From NCBI RefSeq assembly GCF_000336615.1, contig NZ_AOLW01000024.1:196444-260443 (forward strand): 64,000 bases of DNA, read 5' to 3'. Source of the stretch: Haloarcula amylolytica JCM 13557 (GTDB lineage Archaea; Halobacteriota; Halobacteria; Halobacteriales; Haloarculaceae). The number at the start of each line of letters is the position of its first letter. Within the stretch, counting starts at the first letter, position 1. Under the pieces are notes generated by a model that worked only from the letters and a program-made list of their open reading frames with translations, did no database searches and was not told the origin of the DNA. Both the position numbers and the translations under genes were made by a program. This document shows, in pieces, positions 21,639-29,972 of the stretch.

Positions 21639-21986
21639 CTGCGTCGTTCAGCGACGGCCGGGAGCGCCGTAGTATATGCAAACGATTGCTTATAGAGATG
21701 GACAACCTCATTCAACAAACATATAGGACATATATGACCAGGAATCGGTCTTCTTCGTGGTAGATACCGCTCGAAACACGTCGGTTTTGGCGGGCGTGTC
21801 TGACCGACGACAGTCTCGTTTGAGGCGTGAGAGGGGACGAACATTGTACACCAATCTCGTCAAGGTGAGTGAGCAGTAGGATGTGTCGCGTCCGAGGCCG
21901 ACACGGGGAAAGTCTCTATATGCACATTGAGAGCAACATAGCGGTCCTAGAAACCGCTATGTTCGGCAAGGCGCTTACATCCGCAT
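21639..21986. other. Intergenic region with an inverted repeat
   Basis: No credible protein is seen. The stretch is AT-rich at 21670-21740. It carries a perfect 11-bp inverted repeat (21935-21963) directly before the micro zinc-finger gene, annotated separately. A 62-codon reading frame inside it overlaps the zinc-finger gene in another frame, is not acidic and was rejected. Confidence 0.5.
21935..21963. promoter_or_regulatory. Perfect inverted repeat at the zinc-finger gene promoter
   Basis: AACATAGCGGT and ACCGCTATGTT form 11-bp perfect arms around a 7-nt spacer. The right arm covers the position of the TATA box (-27) for the ATG at 21987. The arrangement suits an operator, perhaps autoregulatory. 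An RNA hairpin is the alternative. Confidence 0.5.
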
Positions 21987-22175
21987 ATGCAAGCCAGCAT
22001 CCCGCAGCGAGCGACCGAGGGGGCAAAGAGCCACACATACGGATGCCCGCTGTGTAACTGTGGTGCGGACAGTGAAGACGACATTTACTGCCATCTGCTG
22101 GTCTCACACCGGAAGAGCGCACTTGTTGACGCGCTTCTCGAAAGAGTGGACAGCGACGAGTTGGCCCGGGTTTAA
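21987..22175 (+). CDS. Micro zinc-finger protein (C2H2-like)
   Basis: 62 residues. The motif YGCPLCNCGADSEDDIYCHL (Cys20, Cys23, His36), with His41 next in VSHRKS, gives C-x2-C-x12-H-x4-H, a C2H2 zinc finger. The following helix RKSALVDALLERV is typical of the many haloarchaeal zinc-finger micro-proteins, several of which affect swarming, biofilm or metabolism. The DNA, RNA or protein target is unknown. A perfect inverted repeat covers its promoter position, so self-control is plausible. Confidence 0.72.
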   Translation: MQASIPQRATEGAKSHTYGCPLCNCGADSEDDIYCHLLVSHRKSALVDALLERVDSDELARV

Positions 22176-22908
22176 TTTCGGTACGGGCGTCAGTATCGTC
22201 TGGTAGTACCAAATAGTTAATTCTGGAGAGAGTAGTACGGTATTTGTGTTCATACTTGTCCACTTGTTACCCATATTCTGAAATCGAAGGGTAACACTGG
22301 CACCGCTCGCGTGGTAGATTCGACTCGGTTCGAGAGCCCTGGGCCGTACTACAGCGCATTGACTGCTATTTTTTCGTCGGTGCGGTTTATCGCTATAAAT
22401 TGAATACTGCTATATCAAATGCTGGGAGACGACTCGGGCGACGGCCGGTCCAGCAACTACCAGCAGCGGGTCAATAACATACATACACATGTTAGACTAT
22501 GAGATGTATTTATATACTAGGAGAGGTCGCAGCAGCGATCAGTCGTAGCGACACGGCAACAGAATGCGAATAGCTCTGGGATACCGGTACGGCCGACCAA
22601 TAGTAATTTCCAAGGAACACAAATACCGCAACGCGGCCACGTCCCACGTTGTGACAGATCTGGCAACACACAGATCGTGTTGGTGCTATTTGACAGCGGT
22701 AGCTATTTTAGTGGGCTTCAATTTCGGTTCCGCTGTGAGTCGGTCATCGCGAATTCGGGGTTGGACCGGCGACGCTGATTACACTGGCTACGGTGCCTGT
22801 TATCCAGCATTGCCTCCGTGACCCACCAGTCGTTCCATACCGTCGAACGACGCGGCACAGCGAAGGATGGGAAACGCGTAAGTATTGGGAATGAGATGAA
22901 TTAAACGT
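22176..22908. other. 733-nt AT-rich intergenic region before the xylose pathway genes
   Basis: No credible gene. It holds an 8-bp perfect inverted repeat, TGTTACCC (22265-22272) and GGGTAACA (22289-22296), with a 16-nt loop. An AT-rich block with TTTATATACT lies near 22511-22520. A short frame from 22564 to 22821 lacks the acidic composition of its neighbours and was not called. GTAAGTATT (22878-22886) is a possible TATA element for the aldehyde dehydrogenase. The length suggests a regulatory or decayed region. Confidence 0.5.
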
Positions 22909-24354
22909 ATGACGCAGACGTATGAGAACTATATCGGCGGTGAGTGGACCGGGAGCGGAGAGACACAGGACGTCACGAACCCGGCAGACGAGACTGACGT
23001 CGTCAGCACGGTTCCGGTGGCCTCGGCGGCGGACGCCGACGAAGCGGTCGCGGCCGCGGCGGAAGCAACAGACGAATGGGGCGGGATGCCTGGCCCGGAG
23101 CGCGGCGCGATCCTGCGTGAGACCGGTGAAATCCTGAAGTCCAGGAAAGACGAGCTTGCGGAGACGCTGACCCGCGAAGAGGGGAAACCGCTCGGCGAAG
23201 CCGAGGGCGAGGTACAGCGTGCGATTGATATCTTCTATTACTACGCGGAGAAGGCCCGCGACTTCGGCGGCACTGTGAAACAGCCAAGCGGCGGCCGCGC
23301 CGGTCTGCAGACGAAAAAAGAGCCGATGGGCGTCGCGGCGCTTATCACGCCGTGGAACTACCCCATCGCGATTCCGGCCTGGAAGATCGCCCCGGCGCTT
23401 GCGGTCGGCAACACCGTCGTCATCAAGCCCGCGATGCAGGCGCCGACCGTCGGCGCAATGATCGTCGAGGCGCTGGACGAGGCCGGTATTCCGGACGGCG
23501 CTATCAACCTGGTCTGTGGCCCCGGTAGCGAGGTCGGAGAACGGCTGACCACCCACGACGACGTCGACGTGGTGTCGTTCACCGGCAGCGCGGCCGTCGG
23601 CGAGCACGTCTACGAACAGGCGACGAGCAACGGGAAGCGCGCACAGGCAGAAATGGGCGGGAAGAACCCGACCGTTGTCATGCCGAGCGCCGACGTGGAC
23701 AAAGCGGCCGACATCGTCGGGGCAGGGGCCTTCGGCGGGACGGGGCAGGCCTGTACAGCGACCTCCCGGGCTATCGTCCACGAAGACGTGTACGACGAGT
23801 TCCTCGACGCCGTCGTCGACTACGCAGAGTCGCTCGAGATCGGAAACGGCCTCGACCGGGCCGGCATGGGACCCCACGTCAGTGAAGACGAGCTCGCGGG
23901 GAGTCTGGAGTACATCGACATCGCACAGTCGGAGGGAGCAACCCTCGAAACGGGCGGCGAAGAACTCACTGGTGGCGAGTACGACGCCGGGAACTTCATC
24001 TCGCCGGCCGTCTTCTCCGACGTCGAGCCTGACATGCGTATCGCACAGGAAGAGGTGTTCGGGCCGGTGCTCGCCGTGATTCCCGTCTCCGACTTCGACG
24101 CAGGTGTCGAGGTCGCCAACGACATCGACTACGGGCTCTCGGCCAGCATCGTGACCGACCGAATCGAGGAGGAAAACGAGTTCATCGAGCGCTCCGAGTC
24201 CGGTGTGGTCAAGGTCAACGAGAAGACGACCGGACTGGAACTGCACGTTCCCTTCGGCGGCCTCAAGCGCTCCTCGACGAACACCTACCGCGAGCAGGGT
24301 GACGCCGGACTGGAGTTCTTCAGCTACATCAAGACGGTGTACCGCAACAGCTAA
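22909..24354 (+). CDS. xacF: Aldehyde dehydrogenase, likely 2-oxoglutarate semialdehyde dehydrogenase of xylose catabolism
   Basis: 481 residues of the NAD(P)-dependent ALDH superfamily. Visible are TPWNYPIAIPAWKIAPAL with the catalytic Asn, the general base Glu (about 248) in EMGGKNP and the catalytic Cys (about 282) in GGTGQACTATS. The C-terminal PFGGLKRSSTNTYREQG is also present. In Haloferax the last step of oxidative xylose breakdown, 2-oxoglutarate semialdehyde to 2-oxoglutarate, is made by an ALDH encoded with xylose dehydrogenase and xylonate dehydratase. Those neighbours lie just downstream here, so the same role is inferred. A hairpin with a T-run follows the stop codon. Confidence 0.85.
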   Translation: MTQTYENYIGGEWTGSGETQDVTNPADETDVVSTVPVASAADADEAVAAAAEATDEWGGMPGPERGAILRETGEILKSRKDELAETLTREEGKPLGEAEGEVQRAIDIFYYYAEKARDFGGTVKQPSGGRAGLQTKKEPMGVAALITPWNYPIAIPAWKIAPALAVGNTVVIKPAMQAPTVGAMIVEALDEAGIPDGAINLVCGPGSEVGERLTTHDDVDVVSFTGSAAVGEHVYEQATSNGKRAQAEMGGKNPTVVMPSADVDKAADIVGAGAFGGTGQACTATSRAIVHEDVYDEFLDAVVDYAESLEIGNGLDRAGMGPHVSEDELAGSLEYIDIAQSEGATLETGGEELTGGEYDAGNFISPAVFSDVEPDMRIAQEEVFGPVLAVIPVSDFDAGVEVANDIDYGLSASIVTDRIEEENEFIERSESGVVKVNEKTTGLELHVPFGGLKRSSTNTYREQGDAGLEFFSYIKTVYRNS

Positions 24355-24363
24355 TGGAGGCGG

Positions 24364-24396
24364 CCACCGTCGCTGACGGTGGAGTGTAGTTTTTAT
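24364..24396 (+). terminator. Hairpin plus T-run after the aldehyde dehydrogenase gene
   Basis: CCACCGTC-GCT-GACGGTGG is a perfect 8-bp stem with a 3-nt loop, followed after 7 nt by a T-rich stretch (GTTTTTATT). It begins 10 nt after the stop codon. This is a convincing transcription end and shows the gene is not read through into xdh. Confidence 0.7.
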
Positions 24397-25078
24397 TACA
24401 ATAAAGTTATATAGTATTATTCTTAATATCCTGTTGCTCTTGTCCACCGCAAGAGCAAGCGTGCAAAGTCATGGTCGTAGCCCAACCGACCGACGATGGT
24501 GGAACGGTCCCAGCATCAACACTGTCTGTCCCGTACAGGCGTTCCACTCTCGTTGTTAGCGCCCCGGCATCCGAAGCAAGTTTCACTACCGCGAAGTGCC
24601 ACTAGCCGGTCAGAATGCGGCGAGAAACGAAAGCGTCATTCGAATGGGCGCAGCGCCGTTCTGTCAGTGGCAGTCATTGTAGACACCTCGTGTGAACACA
24701 GCGAGTGCGACAGGGCTTCGAAGTTGTCCCTGTCAGACGAACCGTGGCGCTCCGCCCTCGACAGTCCGTTCAGTATTATGGAACGTTTTCCGTAACGGTT
24801 GTACTGTCGTTATTCTCGATACGGAAACCGGAGAGCGTAGACGAAGACAGTCCACAGACGGCCCGTGAAACAGTATTTTCCGCCCGGATTATCGACGGGT
24901 CGCTGTAGAATATCTGCGGGTGAGACAGTCATATGGTTCCATAATACCAAACATCTATGTCATCTGCTGGGACTAGTTTACTTAACAGACGAACTACCAT
25001 TCGCCACTCTAGAACAGCGGGAGCTGACACGGGCGTGCCAACACAAAAGATAATATCCAGCCAGTCGATGGCAGCGGC
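24397..25078. other. Intergenic region upstream of xylose dehydrogenase
   Basis: About 680 nt with no credible gene. A 99-codon frame at 24496-24795 is Ser/Arg/Cys-rich and not acidic, unlike haloarchaeal proteins, and was rejected. AT-rich stretches occur at 24397-24440 and 24930-25060. The promoter of xdh is at its right end. Decayed sequence or a long control region are both possible. Confidence 0.45.
25051..25058 (+). promoter_or_regulatory. xdh promoter element TAATATCC
   Basis: TAATATCC covers -28 to -21 from the xdh ATG, the TATA position for a leaderless transcript. The identical octamer is at nearly the same distance before the xylonate dehydratase gene (27221-27228). Confidence 0.55.
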
Positions 25079-26161
25079 ATGAACGTTGACGCGCTCACGG
25101 GAGGATTCGACCGTCGAGACTGGCAGGAACAGACAGAGACCGACGATCCAGTACGGTTCGCGATGATCGGCGTCGGCTGGTGGACCACCGAACAGGCGAT
25201 GCCCGCCGTCGACGCGGGGGACCTCTGTGAGACGACTGTGCTGGTCAGCAGTGACCGCGAGAAGGCGGCCGATGTGGCCGCTGATTCGGAGACAGTCGAA
25301 CACGCGATCACCTACGAGGAGTTCCACGAGGGGGCCGCGAGCGACGCGTACGACGCCGTCTACATTGTCACCCCGAACGCGCTCCACCTCCCCTACGTCG
25401 AGACGGCGGCAGAACTGGGGAAGGCAATCCTCTGTGAGAAGCCGATGGAGGCCACCATCGAGCGCGCCGAGCGAATGGTCGAGGTCTGTGACGAACACGA
25501 CGCGACGCTGATGATTGCCTACCGGATGCACACCGAGCCAGCCGTCCGGCGGGCGAAGGACCTCATCGACGAAGGGTACATCGGCGAACCGCTGTTCGTC
25601 CACGGGAATATGACCGAACCCATCCTCGAACTCGTCCCCGACCCCGACCAGTGGCGGCTGGACGGGGAGCTTTCCGGCGGCTGTGCCGTGATGGATATCG
25701 GCCTCTATCCGCTGAACACGAGCCGATTCCTGCTGGATGCCGACCCCGTGGCCGTCCGGGGGACTGTCGCATCGGTACAGGAAGAGTTCGCCGACGTGCC
25801 AGACGAACACGGCGCGTTCCAGTTAGATTTCCCCGGCCACATGTACGCGGTGTGTACAGCCAGCCAGAACGCCCATCTCGACAGTCACATATCCGTACTC
25901 GGAACCGAGGGCAAGGTCCGCATCGAACCGGCCTTCTATCCCTGGGACGACCGCGCGCTCCAGCTTTCCCACGAGGGAACGACGGTCGACATCGACTTCG
26001 AACAGATCGATCAGATGGAAGAGGAGTTCGAGTACTTCGCCCACTGTCTGCTGACCGACACTGAGCCCTACGCCGACGGTGAACACGGCCTCGTCGACAT
26101 CAACACGATCAAGGCTATCTACGAGGCCTCCGAGACGGAGTCGACAGTCACACTCGACTGA
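25079..26161 (+). CDS. xdh: D-xylose dehydrogenase (NADP), Gfo/Idh/MocA family
   Basis: 360 residues. The N-terminal Rossmann motif FAMIGVGWW (about 24-32) binds NADP. LCEKPME carries the Gfo/Idh catalytic Lys. The C-terminal beta-sheet domain begins near [10 protein letters not shown]. Length and sequence match, from memory, the characterised xylose dehydrogenase of Haloarcula marismortui. It oxidises D-xylose to xylonolactone, the first step of the oxidative pathway to 2-oxoglutarate. It has its own TATA element, and the MBL-fold gene follows 44 nt after its stop. Confidence 0.93.
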   Translation: MNVDALTGGFDRRDWQEQTETDDPVRFAMIGVGWWTTEQAMPAVDAGDLCETTVLVSSDREKAADVAADSETVEHAITYEEFHEGAASDAYDAVYIVTPNALHLPYVETAAELGKAILCEKPMEATIERAERMVEVCDEHDATLMIAYRMHTEPAVRRAKDLIDEGYIGEPLFVHGNMTEPILELVPDPDQWRLDGELSGGCAVMDIGLYPLNTSRFLLDADPVAVRGTVASVQEEFADVPDEHGAFQLDFPGHMYAVCTASQNAHLDSHISVLGTEGKVRIEPAFYPWDDRALQLSHEGTTVDIDFEQIDQMEEEFEYFAHCLLTDTEPYADGEHGLVDINTIKAIYEASETESTVTLD

Positions 26162-26205
26162 ATGCGGTGCGAGATTTTTTGACCCGGCCAGGCGTAGTTC
26201 GGCGC

Positions 26206-27066
26206 ATGGTTCAGTCAACGTGGGACGACTGGTTCGTCCGTGACGAAATAGAGGCGACAGACCCCGGCGATGGCGTCGTAATCTGGTACCTCGGTTGTAA
26301 CGGCTTCGTACTCCGGTCGCAGTCGACGACGCTGTACATCGACCCCTACTTCGGGACTGGCGACCCGCCGAACCTCATTCGCATGATTCCGGTGCCGATA
26401 GACCCCGCCGACGCGACCCAGTGTGATGCCACACTCGTCACACACGAACACATCGACCACATGCACCCGCCGTCGTACGGCCCGCTGGTCGAGGACCTCG
26501 GAGCGGACCTGTACGCCCCGTCGGCATCGTATGACTCCCCGGACTACGACGGTGAGATGCGGGTCCCCGACGAGCAGCGCAACGAGATCGCCGTCGGCGA
26601 CGAGTTCGCTGTCGGTGATTTCACCGTTCACGTTACTGGCACCAACGACCCCGACGCCATCGAACCGGTGGGGTACGTCATCGAGCACGACGCCGGGACG
26701 TTCTTCCACGCCGGCGATAGCCGGCCTGCCGAGGCGTTTACCGACGTCGGCGAACGGTTCGACATCGACGTGGGCGCGCTGGCGTTTGGCACCGTCGGCT
26801 CTATCTACGAGCCCGAGCCGGACTGCGGTGTCAGAACGAAGTGGTACATGGACGAAAACGAGATTATCGAGGCCGCAAATCAGCTCCAGCTATCCCGGTT
26901 GCTCCCCTCACATCACGATATGTGGCAGGGCGAGGCCGGCGACCCGAAGGTGCTCCACGAGCACGCGGTGTCGTTCGACTACCCCCGAGTCATCGAACCG
27001 CTGTACATCGGCTGTTCGGTTCGGCTGGGGGAGGCCGGTATTCGTCGTATTGACGCGCTGGACTGA
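26206..27066 (+). CDS. MBL-fold (UlaG-like) hydrolase, candidate xylonolactonase
   Basis: 286 residues. Zinc ligands of the metallo-beta-lactamase fold are visible: THEHIDHMH (about 83-91), the Asp in FHAGDSRPA and a late His in LLPSHHDMW. The WYLGCNGFVLRS start is like UlaG-type lactonases. Lying between xylose dehydrogenase and xylonate dehydratase, it is well placed to open xylonolactone; this is inference from context. ATG at 26206 is preferred over an upstream in-frame GTG at 26167 because GATTTTTTGA (26172-26181) falls at the TATA position for it. Confidence 0.82.
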   Translation: MVQSTWDDWFVRDEIEATDPGDGVVIWYLGCNGFVLRSQSTTLYIDPYFGTGDPPNLIRMIPVPIDPADATQCDATLVTHEHIDHMHPPSYGPLVEDLGADLYAPSASYDSPDYDGEMRVPDEQRNEIAVGDEFAVGDFTVHVTGTNDPDAIEPVGYVIEHDAGTFFHAGDSRPAEAFTDVGERFDIDVGALAFGTVGSIYEPEPDCGVRTKWYMDENEIIEAANQLQLSRLLPSHHDMWQGEAGDPKVLHEHAVSFDYPRVIEPLYIGCSVRLGEAGIRRIDALD

Positions 27067-27220
27067 GTGATACTGCCGGCTGTAACTATTTCAAGATATT
27101 CGCCACCCCGAGATGGCGAGATTCTTCACAGACTTACAGCTGGCAGTATGAGACCGTGGTTCCGGTAGCTGCTGTGTCGGCCGCTCAAACAGAGACGGCG
27201 TATCTGTCGCGGGGTAGCTT

Positions 27221-27228
27221 TAATATCC
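27221..27228 (+). promoter_or_regulatory. Xylonate dehydratase promoter element TAATATCC
   Basis: TAATATCC covers -29 to -22 from the ATG at 27250, the same octamer as before xdh. It supports a leaderless start and hints at shared control. Confidence 0.55.
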
Positions 27229-27249
27229 CCACCACAGTATGTCCGGCAA

Positions 27250-28425
27250 ATGTCGCCAACGATAACGAGGATCGAAAGCCGAGAGTTCGAGTACCCCCTT
27301 AATGACGTCGGGACCGATAAACACGGCTTCAATCTGGTCTATGCGCCGGGCGAGACAACCACGCGGAAACTGTTCGGCGTACAGATTCACACTGACGAGG
27401 GAATCACGGGCGAGTACGTCGGCGGGAACTCGCCGGCAGCCGCCCAGTACAACATCATCGCGAAGTACCTCATCGGCAAGGACCCGCTGAAACGCGAGAA
27501 ACACTGGTCCGAATGCAAGCGCGCGCTCCGGAAGTACGACCGGATGGGCATCGGCCCGATCGATATCGCGCTGTGGGACTTCGCCGGCAAGTACTACGAC
27601 GCCCCGATTCACGAACTGCTGGGGACCTACCGCGAGCGTATCCCCACCTACGCGTCGACGTACCACGGCGACGACGCGGGCGGGCTGGACTCACCCGAGG
27701 CCTTCGCCGACTTCGCCGAGGAGTGCCGCGACGAGGGCTTCGGCGGCTTCAAGATTCACGGCTGGGGCGGCGGCGACGACGCCCGAAGTCTCGACCGCGA
27801 AGTCGAGGCAGTCCACGCCGTCGGCGAAGCGGTTGGCGACGAGATGGACCTGATGCACGACCCCGCCTGCGAACTGGAGACGTTCGCCGACGCACTGGAA
27901 CTGGGCCGGGCGCTCGATGAACAGGGCTTCTTCTGGTACGAGGACCCGTTCCGCGACGGCGGTATCTCACAGCACGCCCACAAGAAGCTGGCACAGAAAC
28001 TCGACACGCCGATTCTCCAGACCGAACACATCCGTGGACTGGAGATCAAGTCCGACTTCGCCGCCAGCGAGGCGACCGACTTCCTCCGGGCCGACCCCGA
28101 GTACGACGCGGGCATTACCGGCGCAATCAAGGTGGCCCGGATGGCCGAAGCGTACGGCCTCGACGTGGAGTTCCACGCGCCCGGCCCGGCCCAGCGCCAC
28201 TGCATTGCCGCCTGCCGCAACTCCAACTACTACGAGATGGCGCTGGTCCACCCGGACTGCCAGAACACCCAGCCGCCGGTGTACGAGGGCGGCTACTCCG
28301 ACCTGATGGACGCCGTCGACGACGACGGGACAGTCGATGTCCCCGACGGCCCCGGCCTGGGCGTGGAGTACGACTGGGACTACATCGAGGACAACACCAC
28401 CGGGAGCGTCCACATCTACGAATAG
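27250..28425 (+). CDS. xacD: Enolase-superfamily dehydratase, likely D-xylonate dehydratase
   Basis: 391 residues of the mandelate racemase/enolase superfamily. KIHGWGGG holds the KxH acid-base pair. The metal ligands are the Asp in LMHDPACE, the Glu in WYEDPF and the Glu in TEHIRGLE. Haloarchaeal xylonate dehydratases belong to this superfamily, and the gene sits with xylose dehydrogenase, so dehydration of xylonate to 2-keto-3-deoxyxylonate is the likely reaction. Another ATG at 27239 is out of frame. No keto-deoxy-xylonate dehydratase of the usual length is found beside it. Confidence 0.88.
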   Translation: MSPTITRIESREFEYPLNDVGTDKHGFNLVYAPGETTTRKLFGVQIHTDEGITGEYVGGNSPAAAQYNIIAKYLIGKDPLKREKHWSECKRALRKYDRMGIGPIDIALWDFAGKYYDAPIHELLGTYRERIPTYASTYHGDDAGGLDSPEAFADFAEECRDEGFGGFKIHGWGGGDDARSLDREVEAVHAVGEAVGDEMDLMHDPACELETFADALELGRALDEQGFFWYEDPFRDGGISQHAHKKLAQKLDTPILQTEHIRGLEIKSDFAASEATDFLRADPEYDAGITGAIKVARMAEAYGLDVEFHAPGPAQRHCIAACRNSNYYEMALVHPDCQNTQPPVYEGGYSDLMDAVDDDGTVDVPDGPGLGVEYDWDYIEDNTTGSVHIYE

Positions 28426-28577
28426 CGGCACTGTTTCTCCCGGTAAGCGCACTCCGTCCGTTTTGACCGCCGCAGTAGCGAGCCGTCTCGTCGTTCGCGG
28501 AGTCAGGCCGCCGAGCGTCATCCTGTTGGGCCTCAGGCCAATACTTATGCCGGAATCGTCCGAACGGATAGTAGTTG

Positions 28578-29885
28578 ATGACAGACGGAGACAGGACCCT
28601 GACCCGCCGGGAAACGCTCCGCGCAGCCGTCGCCCTCGGAGGGTCGACAGGGCTCGCAGCCTGCCTCGACCTGGAGGGGCAGCCAACGGAGGCGGGAGGG
28701 ACAGACCGCGGTACCGACCGGCCGGCTGGCACCGAATCGGAGGCTGAACTACCGAGTCGACAGCACGCGTGGAACGAGTTCTCTCGAACCGACGAGCACG
28801 GGAATCCGGTGCCGGCTCGGCACCATGTGTTGTTGCTGGCCGACTATGTTGGCGACGGACCGGTCGATGACGGCGACCGGACGCAAGCGGAGAACGCGTT
28901 TCGCGAGCTAGAGGAGACGTATCGGTGGGAGTCTGACGGGCTTCTGTTTACTGTCGGCTACTCCCCGGCGTACTTCGACCGGTATGACGAACCGCTCTCC
29001 GAGTCGGTCGACCTGCCACAGCCAGCGGCGCTGGCCCCTTTCGAGGACCCGTCGTTCGATACCCCGGACCTCCTCGTTCATCTGGCAAGCGACCGCGCTT
29101 CGGCGGTGCTGGAGGCCAAGCAAGCGCTGTTCGGTGAGCTGGAGACCGCAAACGGGAGCGAAGTCACCGAAACCATAGACGGGACGGTCGAGTTGGTCGA
29201 CCGACGGACGGGGTTTATCGGTGCGGGGCTCCCGGCGGAACACGACGACGTGGATGGCGTTCCGGACGGCGCGGTCCCCGAAGATGCACCGCTGTTCATG
29301 GGTTTCAAATCGGGGTTCCGACAGAATCAGGCGACGGAAGACAGCGTAACGATCGCGGAGGGGCCGTTCGCGGGCGGGACCACGCAACACCTCTCACTGC
29401 TACGCACGGAACTGGACCAGTGGTACAACCAAGACTCCCGGGAACAGCGCGTCGCCAAGATGTTCTCGGCGACGCACGCGGCGGAGACCCTGGTCGAGGG
29501 CGTGGGCGACAACCTCGGTGATTCGTCGCTCGTAGCGGAGACTGGCGTCGCTGACCGAGTCGAGGACGACGCATTTGAGAAGGGAGTGGTCGGGCACGCA
29601 CAGAAACTCGCGCGTGCACGAGATGAGGGCGGTGACCCACGGCTCCTCCGACGCGATTTCGCGACGGTAGACGATGGCCAAACCGGAGTACACTTCCTCA
29701 GTCTTCAGGAGGGCATAATGGACTTTATCCGGACCCGGAACGCCATGAACGGCGACGACGTTGCGAATGTCGGCGGCGTCGGTACGAAGAACAACAACGG
29801 GATACTGCAATACGTTACGACGGTTCGACGCGGGAACTACTTGCTCCCGCCCCGCTCGAAACGCTCGTTCCCCCGTCCGTCGTGA
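28578..29885 (+). CDS. Tat lipoprotein with a DyP-peroxidase-like fold
   Basis: 435 residues. A twin-arginine signal (TRRETLRAAV, Arg 10-11) ends in a lipobox with Cys29, so it is exported folded and lipid-anchored outside. The body resembles dye-decolourising peroxidases: MGFKSGFRQNQ (about 240) is at the place of the GxxDG motif, and LLRRDFA, HFLSLQEGIMDFIRTRN follow as in DyP C-termini. The distal Asp of GxxDG is Ser here. EfeB-type DyPs act in iron uptake. The next gene encodes an export-lipoprotein of the iron-binding kind, so an iron-related role is possible. Peroxidase activity is doubtful given the missing Asp. Confidence 0.7.
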   Translation: MTDGDRTLTRRETLRAAVALGGSTGLAACLDLEGQPTEAGGTDRGTDRPAGTESEAELPSRQHAWNEFSRTDEHGNPVPARHHVLLLADYVGDGPVDDGDRTQAENAFRELEETYRWESDGLLFTVGYSPAYFDRYDEPLSESVDLPQPAALAPFEDPSFDTPDLLVHLASDRASAVLEAKQALFGELETANGSEVTETIDGTVELVDRRTGFIGAGLPAEHDDVDGVPDGAVPEDAPLFMGFKSGFRQNQATEDSVTIAEGPFAGGTTQHLSLLRTELDQWYNQDSREQRVAKMFSATHAAETLVEGVGDNLGDSSLVAETGVADRVEDDAFEKGVVGHAQKLARARDEGGDPRLLRRDFATVDDGQTGVHFLSLQEGIMDFIRTRNAMNGDDVANVGGVGTKNNNGILQYVTTVRRGNYLLPPRSKRSFPRPS

Positions 29886-29972
29886 CCCGGCCGGCCCCAC
29901 AGTCCGCCCGAACGACGGCGACGGTCTATCCCTGACAAGGTTTTTTATCCTTTCCGAGAGCAGAGGGATACC

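Noticed and set aside
22317-22350. GGTTCGAGAGCC resembling a tRNA T-loop
   Set aside because: No 5-bp T stem, anticodon arm or acceptor stem can be drawn around it.
22564-22821. 85-codon frame before the aldehyde dehydrogenase
   Set aside because: Composition unlike halophilic proteins and the AT-rich block upstream is badly spaced for it.
22744-24447. 567-codon minus-strand frame opposite the aldehyde dehydrogenase
   Set aside because: Arg/Val-rich antisense translation without recognisable motifs; the plus strand has an intact ALDH.
24496-24795. 99-codon frame in the gap before xdh
   Set aside because: Not acidic, rich in Ser, Arg and Cys, no promoter and no recognisable domain; probably non-coding.
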